DNA from: Leuctra nigra
Lineage: Eukaryota > Arthropoda > Insecta > Plecoptera > Leuctridae
Direction: 5' to 3'
DNA length: 64,000 nt
NCBI GenBank assembly: GCA_934045905.1
Contig: OW203769.1
Location: 16,275,705-16,339,704, forward strand
The position numbers and the translations under genes were made by a program. The notes beneath the pieces are model-generated. The model was not told the DNA's origin. It worked only from the letters and a program-made list of their open reading frames with translations, and made no database searches. This document shows, piece after piece, positions 22,801 to 34,800 of this stretch (its first letter is position 1; every line of letters begins with the position of its first letter).

Positions 22801-25800
22801 ATAGAGAGCGAGCTTGAAGGAAGTACGAAGGTAAAAGATGTGAAGTCGTTTGAGAGAGACTTGACTAAAGAAGAGAAAGAAATTGAGAATGATTTGAGTA
22901 AGTTGGCAGCACGTTCGTTGAATGACACTGACCATTCGGAAAGAAATTGTGTTGAGGGGAAGAAGAGTATTGTGGAGGAATCCGTCCATGAGGACAGCGA
23001 CAATCTTGAACAGAGGGTGGGAATGGAAGTGGGACGACAGGAGGTGTGTGCGAGGTGTCAACATTGTCTCGAGGAGGACCAGGGAAGTCGTTGTGAACAG
23101 GAGGCGGTGACCGAGTGTCAGGACGTGAGAGAGAAGACGCATGAGGACGACGGCGATGGGCGATGTAGAAAGAGGGTGAAGGACGACGCGTGCAAGAGGA
23201 CCAGGAGAGTGAGGAGGATGAAGAAGACGAGACAAGTGAAGATGCTGTCATCCAGCGAGTTGTCCAGAGACTACGAGCGACCCGCGCGGAGAAGCAGATA
23301 CACGCATGCGCGCGCCGACGAGGCGACCGTCTACGACGCGATGCTGCGTGAAGTGAGACAGAGCATCGCGCATCTCGGCCAGGAGCGAGAGAGACGAGCG
23401 AGTCACGGGGGCGATTACATTGCCGGGTTCATGCACGTCGACTGTCGGCCGTCGGAGTTGATCCGTAGGCTGGAGCAGCCTCGTCCCGCCCGACACATCT
23501 ACAGTAGACCCTCTGACGTCATGCGGAGCGTCGCCACGCCCCACCAGGACCCGCCCGCCGACGCGCAGATGTACTCTCGAGCGTCGACGTCATCGTCATC
23601 GTGTACGCCGCCTCGTCCCGCCGGACACATCTACACGCGACCCTCCGACGTAATGCGCAGCCGTCAGTCGTCGTCACGCGCCGACGCGCCGTCGACGTCC
23701 TCGCCCGCGAAACACCCGAGCGTCAAGGACGAGTTGGACGAGATGCTTCGGATCTCCCTGTCCAAGGTCAGACGCTACGGCCGCGCGCTGAGAGACCCGG
23801 GCACGTCCTTGCTGGACGGCGCGGAGCTCAGCCAATGGGAGAGGAGCAAGTCGGCGCTCTACGACGACGTCATGTCGACGAGTCAGGACGACTTCCACGC
23901 GCGCATGAGCCGTCTCATCTGCTCGATCCAGCGGGAGAAGACGCGGGAATCTCGTGTCAAAGAAAACTCTTCTCGAGGACATTTTTTAGGCGAAGCGACG
24001 GTTTCTGCGGACTCGCCCGCGCAGAAGCCGTCAGCGCACACGATCCGCGTCGAGGACGGCGTCTTGAGCAAGGACTTCGTCAAGAACTGTCTCAAGGAAG
24101 TCGTCGAGAGTTTGAAGACGTCTCTGGATTCAATTTCCGACGACAAGATATTCGACCCTCGGATTCAAGTCCTCCTCGACGAGAACAACGCTCTCAGGCG
24201 GCTGGTTGAGCGATGTTGCCCGAGAGAACCCGAAGAGAGCTCGGGAAAGCCGAAGGAAGAGGAACTCGTCGTGGAGGACACATGTCGTGGTGATGACGTC
24301 ACACCTCTTGCTTTCTCTCAGATCGAGGAAGAAGATTTGTACAAGATTTGTAAAGCAGGTCCTGGAATAATGAATAAAATCAAGCGGTTGGCGGAGGGTA
24401 GGGGTCGGAATATTGCACCAGATGTGCGAAATGTGATCAAATCCGGGGGAAGCAGGATCCAGAAGATGAATAAACTGAGGAGGATGCGCGCGCTCCCCAA
24501 GAAGCCGACCAGAGTGCCGAGTCAATCGAGCGACGTCGACATATTGACTCAGCTTGCGAGCGATCGAGACGAGTCGCTGAATCAACTTCCTCTTCGTCCC
24601 AGTGACATCGACATCACCGCGCTGGGCGGCGATCACGCGGCGGAGAACTTCAACGTCCTCCTCCATCGCCGCAGTCACGTCGACGTCTCCGTCAGAAGCG
24701 ACGACGACGCGGAGCTCGGAGGTCGAGTGAACACAGAGGTCGCCGTCAGGGACGCAACGGTACTGCTCGACAGCTACAAGGCTCTGTTGTCAGTTCTAGG
24801 AAGCGCTGACGCCTCAAGGTCAACGTCAACCTGGTCGTTTGACAGACCGGAAGGGATCACCATCGTCGACTACGATGACGTCGGCATACAAACTGTCGGG
24901 ACAATGACGAACGCGGAGACGCTGGAGTCGTTGAGAACACTGAGGGAGGTGATCGAGAGCGCTGACAGCGATCCGAGTCTCCCCTCTCTCTCCACGTGCT
25001 TCGGCGTCGACAACAACGACGCCCTCATCGAGATCCTGGACCGTCCGACGCCGCCTCGCGTCGAGGATCCCGTCAAGGAGGCGATGCGGCGATGCATCGC
25101 GAAGGCAGCGGTCGTCGACGGGTTCGGCAGTCTCGGGATCATCGACGCCGTGACGGCCGAGAGCCTCACCCGGGAGTTAGAGAAGGACTTGGACGACCTG
25201 ATGGCGAAGAACGCCGACTGTCTGAACGACCTTGACTGTAACTGGGAAGAGCAGCTGCCGAAGTCGAGGGAGGGTCTGGAGGGTTTCGCGACGTCGCTCG
25301 GACTCTCCGACGCGGTCTTGTGGGACATGCTGACGGCGGTCATGTTGGATTATGCGGAGTTGTCGGGCATCTCCGGCGAGGTTCGGGACATCCTGATGAC
25401 GTGGGAATTGGAGTCGAGCAGCGACGAGTTCAAGAGTTGTGTTGACGTCACGAGCGAGGACAGTTTGATGCGAGGGTGGAGGGACAAGAGCTGGGTGGAT
25501 GACGGAAGCGAGGACAGTCTGATGCGAAGTAGGAGGGACAAGAGCTGGGTGGATGACGGAAGCGAGGGAAGTCGCAGGGACTCTGATGACAGCTCTCTCT
25601 CGGTCGCAAAACTCACGGTAATTATGACGTCATTGACAAACGATTCTTTGTTTGGGATTCGCAAGTCTGTCGTCGATGTATGTTGACAAGCACGCCGCCT
25701 CGTTCTTACGTATAGACCAAGGTCAAATTCTTCACGCGTCCGGCTGAGATCGTCTTACAATTCACCAGATTGCTCGGAAACCGGACACAGTACAACCATT

Positions 25801-28800
25801 TCTTCTATGATCTAGTCGAGTAAAGATGTCATAATCGCTAACAGAAGTGTATTTAAAAAGCCAGAATTTTGGTGTTTTAGTTTCCTGTATCAGTTCAATG
25901 AAGACAGAGCAAAAAATCGCTTTGCTTTCGATAGTTAAATTAATCTGAGTACAGATATCAGCCAACTTTCCGCAAAGTAGAAAATAAAATAAAACTTCAG
26001 CAGTAAAAAGTTAGTGAAATCAAAAGATTGACATGCATCCAAAATTGTGTTCAAATTTTTTTGGCCAAGTAAAACATTAATTTAAAAATGTTTTTTTTAA
26101 TTAACGTGTTAACTTTTTGGTATCACTAGTTCTCGGTATAGATTTTTGTTTAGGCTTGACTGATCTTTTTGCACCGAGTGTTTTCATTGATATGCTGACC
26201 CGAACGACCTCGCTCTTGCAGAGATCCCCGCTGTCCACCATCGTGGAGGTGTCCTCCTCATGCTCCTCCCACTCCTCCTCCTCCTCCTGGTCCGTGGAGG
26301 AGGACCTCCTGTTCGACTCCCTGCTCCGGAGCCACGCGCCTGCGCCGGCGACGTGGGCGCACATTTGCGCGCGCATGCCACGGCGCAGCACGGACGAGTG
26401 CGCACGCCACTTCGCGCAGCGTCTAGTGCAGCTCGAGGCGGCCAAGGCGATGCGCACACGCACTGCGCACGATGACGTCATGATGACGGCCATGAGGGAG
26501 TTGATGAAGATGATGGTCAAGCGATGACGGAGAATAAACACAATTCAGAGACAATCACGCTGTTCTTCATTTACTGGACAAAAACCTAATATTATTTTCC
26601 ACTAAGACAGGGCTAGAGCAGGGCCACGGGCTAGTTGCTATGGTAACAATGTTAACTCTAATGAGATAGTAAAACTTTTTAGAACAAAATATCGATTTTT
26701 GTCCGAATTCGGACCAGTCCAGAGTGCTATTAGCGTAAAAAATCACGATATTTTGTAAGGTTCTTGGATTGACGGCTGGGTAGTGAGTTTGACCTTGAAG
26801 AATATTTTAATCGATTTTTATCAATATCTTTTACCAATGTAATTGTTAACAAAATATGGCTTTTTACGAGTATTCAGAACAGTTCATGAAAATAATTTCA
26901 TAGTTTGGAATAAGTTATTAGTTTTATTTTGTCCAACAGATGTTAAGGGCCATAATTTTACTAATTTTCGGGCACTAAACATCTGTTGGACAAAATAAAA
27001 CTAATAACTTATTCCAAACTATGAAATTATTTTCATTGAACTGTTCTGCAAACGCATACAAAGCCCTATTTTGTAAACAAATACGAATATAAAAGATATT
27101 GATAAAAATCGATTAAAAAACTCTTCAAGACCACGCTCACTACTCAGCCCTCTTAAATCACAAAGCGTTACAATGTCTCGTTCCACTTCTACATTAAACA
27201 TGTTGCATCGCCTTGGTTCTTATAGTAACAGACCTCAATCTCGTTTTTTTTTCTGGTGGACAAGTAATTTTTAATGGTTTAATCGTATTGTGAAAGATTG
27301 ATTAAAAAGAAAGACAGATAAATGCATAAATAACAAGAAAGATGTAAATTATTACTATTATAAATCTTTATTAACAGACTCGGCTGATAATTCGGTTGCC
27401 AAAAAGACACAGAATAACAATATAATTGAAAATATGAAAGAATAACACGGATAGAGAAAAATATTTACATTTAAGACAAAAACTACTGACTATATAGATG
27501 GATAGTATCTGTCCCCCAGTGAGATTTTAGTCAGCTTTGACGTCAGATGATATTGACAACCAAATACTGGCATTTCATAATTCTGTAAGAGTAAGAACTA
27601 ACGCAGCGTAGACTCTCTCTGCATTTAATTAAGAATGCATCCTCACTGAAAACTTGGAATTCCTGCCACCAAATATTACTCGCGTGTCATTCTTGATGGC
27701 GTCCTTACTATTTTATTCGACCCTAAACATACCGATAGAATGCGCTTGTAAAAGTCAGATGGTTGGAGATAAAATAGTATACCAGTCTTCTTGACGCCTC
27801 ATTTAGAAGGCCGTGATCAAAACAAGTGACATCTGTCAAAATGCTGCTTTGGTTAATAAACATAATCTAGTTCTCGCAACAATATGAATCAATAAGTGTT
27901 GTAATTTCAGCGTTACAACAGGACTCTTGCGATTTCCTCTGTTTGTTTTGTTTTCATTGTTTGTTTGATTGTTTGTGCTTTTTCCAGCAGTGCTCGCAGT
28001 TAACTTGTACAACCGATCGATTTGAAATTTTGAACACTCACTGATGTCATAACATCATAAGAGCAGTATAGTGATGCAGTTTTTGAACGAGAACATGTGA
28101 TTGGTTGAAAATTAAAAATTGAGCCGTATGACCGATTAACTTAAATTTCACAATGTTGGTACCATCCTTAGTGTTTTTGACAATTTTATGACAAATCTGT
28201 AAAGAACTTCAAGAATTATTCATATTTTACGGAATTATGCTTGTTTTGAAATTTCATATGTATTCCAAGAAATTCAAAGACAAAATTATTGTAGCTTTCT
28301 TGTTTCTTCTATATTCAATGTCTATAGAGCAGTAAGTTTTGCAATGCAATACGAATGCTCGCTCATCAACGCGTTACTCATAGCGTTTTCCAAGTACCTA
28401 TATTAAACTTTGAGTCTCTCTGGCGATGCTTTTGCGAGAACCTGTCATTTTTATGTAGGTACCTACTGGAAATTGCGTTTTTATAAGAATTAAAATGCCA
28501 TTCCATTGTTTGTTGATAACAAATAATTAAAGTTATTTGATTACATACTCAAGATTTATGTTTGAAGAAAGAAAAACATTTTTAAGAAACTATGGAATTA
28601 AATCAAATATACACAATGAGTTTTACACATAATTTAATAATATTTTTAAATTTTTTGTATCTAGTTAAATATCCTTCTTTTGAGCGAGCGAAGCGAGCGT
28701 CTCCTTTTGGCTCTTTTGGCACGGACCTCTGTTTTTATTTTTTATTTTATTTTTTTTGTCTGTCGTCTGCTCGTATACAGGTCACACCGTTTATTCGATC

Positions 28801-31800
28801 GAACTGAAATTTTGCACACATGTCCAGACCAAATATGAGATTTGCTGACCCTAATTTTTTTGAAATCCCCTGATTGGTTCAAATTTAAAAAAAATTATCT
28901 TTCGATTGGTTGGTCCAATCATTTTAAAATTTAGCAAAGTCATTGCAACCAACATTGTACCCAATCATAATAAATTTCAGACAAATTCTCCAATTGGTTC
29001 AAATTTGAAACCATTTTTCCGGTGATTTTAGTTATTTAAACTAGAACCGATTGACCGACCAACTTAAAATTTCGCATGGTCATTGGTGCCAACATTTAAG
29101 GTATTTTTGCTAATTTTCAGTCTAATCTGTAGTTATTTTTAAAAGTTTTGGTCTTTTTAGCGACATTTTGCTTGTTGGCTGTCAAATTCACGGCGACTTC
29201 AAATCTTCTGTTCAAAGCAAGGTAGTTAGAGCTGAAAGTTTCACACGAAATGAAACTAATAATGACCGTTCAACAGATTGATATGATATTGTGTACACAC
29301 TAATATCATATGATTTGAGTGGTCCCAGGTATATTTATGAACGATATCCTGTGATTTTGAAAATTAACAAAGAACCGTTCAATCAAAGATTTAATCGATC
29401 AACTTAAAACTTAGCAAGGTTATTGGGACCAATATTTTTTGAGATTTTGGAGATATTTATACAAGTCTGTGACGAAATCAAGAATTATTGGCTTTTAATG
29501 ACATTTTCGATAGACATAATTTCGGTTACAGGTGTTGCGTGTATCCGTGCTCGCTCATCAACGCGTTACACTGAGCGTTTTCCTAGTTTATCCATGGGGA
29601 GGAACAGCGGAAAAAAGGCTTTCTTAAGCCACAACAGGGAACCCTCCCACAACTGCCTCTCGACTGAATTATATGTATCCTCGGTAGCGGACATCGAACC
29701 GGGGACTTCGGATTGCAAGTCCATGGCGTTACTGCCTGAGCCCACTTGCTCTCGATCAAGACAAGAGTTGTGTATTTCCCATTAATATTCAGCTCTGCCT
29801 TGTGTTGCGTGTTGCAGCGATCTGGGGGTGAACTTCATCACAGCGTTGCACAAGAACGCGTTCAAAGGCCTCTCTCAACTCACCGAGCTGTGAGTACATC
29901 TTGATAACTGTGATGACGTCACTTCTCTATGACGTCACTTCTTGATGACGTCACTTTTCGATGACGTCACTTCTTGATGACGTCACTTCTCTATGACGTC
30001 ATATCGTGATGTCGTCATGACTGATTGGAACTATTCCAGGGACCTGTTCGACAACCAGATCGACTATCTTCCAGGCATCGTCTTCCAGTCGCTGGAGAGT
30101 CTCAGATATCTGTTAGTACTCACAATATAATTTTAAAGTAGCAATAATTGATTTATAACCTGATATTTTGGTCATTATTAAAACATTTTTTGGTGGCTGT
30201 CTCTTTAAATGGTTAACCAGACTTGTAATAAATACAAACTAAACTCATGAGTATCTGTTACATTTGTAGTGTTTCAAGTGAGCAGTGGAATGACTTGAAG
30301 CCTTGTTTCAGACGGCTTCACAAGAACAGGCTGGTCGATGTTCCAGGCAAACTGCTCATCAAACTCATCAACCTGGAGACAATGTAAGCACTAAGCAGTC
30401 ACCACTTCTCTTCTTCATTGCCTGCTCTGCCCAGGTCAAACCGATCAATCAATCGTGCTAAAAGTGAAAGTATTGTCATATCAGCGATCTCGGGTAAATA
30501 GTTTGACGCAAAAACCTCTCATTGGTAGGAAAGTGAAATGAAATGATTGTCCACTCGAGTCCAAGTTTAAGCATGGACTTAGGGACCAACATTTTAACAG
30601 ATGCTGCAATTTTTCAAAGAAATTGTTAAGAATTTAAAGAACTATTGACAATTTGGCTTGCTGTGAAATAAAAGAAGGGTGCAGGGAAAGAACGCTTTGA
30701 GTCACATTCGGATGAAACTGAGATAAACGAGTTTTATGTTGAAACTTGTATCTATCTTCCATCAGATCGATATTTCAATTGCGTTTTTCAAGACTTTGTG
30801 GCAATATTTTTTAAAAAAACGAGGGATATTTCTGAAAGCTAATAAAATCACTGAAGATTTTTTTACAATAAATTGACTCATAGCGTTCTTTCCCTGCACC
30901 CTTCAAATGATTTTCCCCTCGAGTACAAGTTTTGCATGGTCTTAGGGACCAACATTTTATCACGTACTGCAATCTTTCAACGAAATTGGTAAGAATTTTA
31001 AGTTGCTTTGAAAAAAATGTTCAAATTTGTTTCATCGAGAAAGAATTATTCACATTGGATTAATGCGACATCGACGCAAGCACACAGGTTGGCTGAGTGG
31101 TAACGCTCTGAACTTGTATTCCGGAGGCCCGGGTTCGATTCCCGCAGCCACGTCCTTCCCGACTGTTTTTTTTCGTGGTTTTCCCTCAGTCGACAGGCAA
31201 ATGCTGGGAAGGTACCCTACTAATAGGCCACGACCGCCTCCTTCCCACCTTCCATCATTACTTCTCTTCACCATCATCTACCAATCATCATCATAATCAT
31301 TCATCCGTCGCCAATAGCCTCGCTGCAGAACAGTGCGACGTTAAACCCCAGACAAAAAAAGTAACGAATCTCATATTTTGGATGTGCTCCTAATATTCTG
31401 CTGACTTGTTGCCAGAGACATGTCGTCCAATCAGATCACTTCTCTGCCCGCTGACTTGTTCAGCGCCACCAAGCGTCTGACTCTGATCCATCTGTCAGCC
31501 AACCAGCTGACTGAGCTACCGGAGTCGGTGTTCCAACAGCTCGGTCTCTTGGAGGAGCTCGATCTGTCGGCAAACAAGCTCACTACTTTACCGGCACACG
31601 CGTTTAAAGGCATGTGTTTGCTTCCATTTTACAAAAACAGTCCGTCATTGTTGAGACATCATGGCTCTTTTATCGGGTCGACTTTTTAATAGGCGCCACC
31701 CAGGTCAAACCGTTCAACCAATCGATCTGAAATTTTGCACACACACTAATGTCATATAACAGCTGTTTTGTGTATAGTTTTGAAGCAAAATCCTCATATT

Positions 31801-34800
31801 GGTTGTAAAGTTATACCGAACTGTTTGCCGGATCAAATTTCAATCTTGCATGATTGTTACCAACATATTATTAGGAATTTTTCAAATTCCCAGATAAATC
31901 AGTAGATATTAAAGAGCTTAAGGCTGCAAACACACGGGGCGATTTTCAGTCGCTCAGTCGCGGCGACTTAAAGACGCTTGCAGTTAGGTAGCATTGAGTC
32001 TTATGGGAGCGAACACACGAGACGCGCAAAAGACGCGCGTCTAAAACTCCCCAGGGCGCAAAATCGCGCGACTGAGCGATTAAAAGTCGTCCCGTGTGTT
32101 TCGCCCCTAATAAAGAGATTTAAATTTCATTGACAAGTTTAACTTGTTATGATATAATTGTCAAATATATATCATCCAGAATATTCATAGTTTCTTAGAT
32201 TCATTTGATTAGGTGACATTCACAGCTGTTTCCAAGGTCTGTGGAGCAGCAACTTTCACACGCATATTAATTCGCATGCAAAGCGAAGGGTCGCTTATCA
32301 ACGCGTCACACAGAGCGTTTTCCAAATTTAACAATTTAACTTACATGAAAACGTCGTGATCGAAAGTTTAGTTTGAAAACGAAGGGGTGACACGGGTCAC
32401 GTGACTTCATTGAACGTGATTTAGTGTGTCTCGCCCGGCTCGTAACTCTAGACCTCCAGGAATGACGTCATCATCATCAATCATCTCTGACAGTGCTGAG
32501 GACCTGTTGCTGGACCATGTCACTGGCGCCAGGAGCATTAGGAGACAGATTCGTCCGCAGTGTCGAATATCTCCGAATATCTCAAACATTTAATAAGTTT
32601 GCATCATCAGAGGTAGAAGGCCCGATGTTCATTTTCTCCATTTTAGGGTCGGCTTTTGTACCTCTTGCTAAAGTTAGCTACCAGATCAAGTTCTTGATAG
32701 CGTTAGCAACTGTCTTTAAACTTCTTGATAGTGTTAGCTAGATGATGAAATCAATGTAAAATAAGTTGCTTGCTAACTTTATCTGTTAGCTAGCTATCAA
32801 GAACTTTAGCTAGAGGTACAAAAACAGGTCCTTAATTTAAGGAATTATTTTATTAAGCTCTATCAATTGCCGTTTGACTGAAGTCAACAAATAGATAGAT
32901 TGAAGTATTCTCTTTAGGGATGGCACTTTTACCGGGTCTGAAAAAATCGGTAAATTTACCGGTAAATTTTACCGGTAAATTTACCGGTCAGCGGTAAATT
33001 TTGATACATGATGAAGATACCAATTTATGACTATACCAAATACAAAAATGACTCTACTTTATTATTTGACCCATTTACAAAGATTACCGCAGTCAGGACA
33101 TTAACAATATCTACATCTAGGTATAATCAATGTTAATAATGACAATACTCCATATTGATAAGGGATGATATAGCCGAATAGCATTGATTCGACCAATCTA
33201 GTGTAAGCTATGCCATACTGCCTGTGCTATTCTCCCATAAGAGGAATTGTCGACCACCAATTTGATCAAGTTACAATCTGTGTCTGCTAAACAAGCAAAC
33301 CTGAAGAGAGATTCCGACATTGGAATGGTAATTTAATGTTATATGAACGGAGTTATCATTCTGAATGATTGAGGACAACCAAAACTCAACGTAGAATATG
33401 CCTAAAGTTGCTAATGTTGTCACACTGATGTTTACTTATAGCTTTTACTTAAAATTTGATATCTCCATTCATACATTGGAGAGGATCAAAAAAACAAAAT
33501 TTACAATTTTTTTTACCGGTAAATTAATAATCGGTAAATTTACCGGTAAATTTACCTTAATTTACCGGTAAATTTTACCGCGTGCCATCCCTGATTCTCT
33601 TACACAATGACTCATGTCACAATTACAAATATGATTGGATGAAGACAGAACTACAGAATTACCTCAAGAATAATTGAAATGGACTTCAGGTCTTCTACCT
33701 ATTAGGTACAAATCTCACCTTATTTTGAACATTTCAGAAATATTGGAGCAGATATTCTGTATTTATAAGACAAATCACCTCCTTTTTAATGCAAGATCTT
33801 GTCCAATGACAGTTCATCTAACTTTGCTCTTGACGATGTAACAGCAGTGCAGCTTTAAAAGGCAGCTTTAAAACCTATTATCTGCGTTTCCACTCAGGCT
33901 TGGTGACCTTGAAGCGACTGCGCTTGCAAGAGAACCAGCTCCAGAGCCTGCCAGAGCCTCTGTTTCGTGACGTCACAGCTCTGGAGGTCCTGTCTCTGCG
34001 CAAGAACCAGCTAACTAGGCTCGAACCCGGACTGTTCGTGTCATTGCGCAGACTCAAGTACTTGGAGCTCACTGCCAACTGGCTCACCACGGTCAGTGCG
34101 CATGCGTATTGCTATTGTACATTGCATGTGACGTCACAGCTCTGGAGGTCCTGTCTCTGCGCAAGAACCAGCTAACTAGGCTCGAACCCGGACTGTTCGT
34201 GTCATTGCGCAGACTCAAGTACTTGGAGCTCACTGCCAACTGGCTCACCACGGTCAGTGCGCATGCGTACTGCAATCCATATTGCTTTATGTTGCAATGT
34301 GTATAGATGTATATTCTCAATTTCAATGAAAAACAGATTTTTTTTAATCACATAAAATATACACTGGAACGCCGTCACTTGATCACGCAGCACCTAAAGC
34401 CCCATTTACACGATGCGATTTCTTGAACAACTTCTGTGTCACATTCCCATTTTTCATACAATTTTGTATTTACACGACGCAACTTTCTGTCACAGAACTT
34501 AAAACATGTTCTAATTTCCATTCAAGAAATGTGTCACATAAGTTTCCGTCCTATAAATACAAGAATATAAATTGGTAAAAACTGCTTGCTGCACTGTAAG
34601 CAGAACTGAACTGCTTGCAATTCAGTCACATGTTGATTGACTGAATTGCAACATTGCAATACACATACACACAAATAAAATGAAGTATTCTCTAAAGCCC
34701 CATTTACACAGTGCAATTTCTTGTACAACTTCTGTATTGTACCACACTTCTGTGTCACACTTCTTGAATGGAATTTAGAACATGTTTTAAGTTCTGTGAC

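Noticed and set aside
22689..25664. Several reverse-strand ORFs of 100-180 residues
   Set aside because: Antisense shadows of a GC-rich coding exon with biased third positions.
22057..25686. Intronless gene with the 25686 stop as the true end
   Set aside because: Less favoured, not excluded: repeat sequence spans the stop, and an in-frame splice to a Myb/SANT exon next to AATAAA is available.
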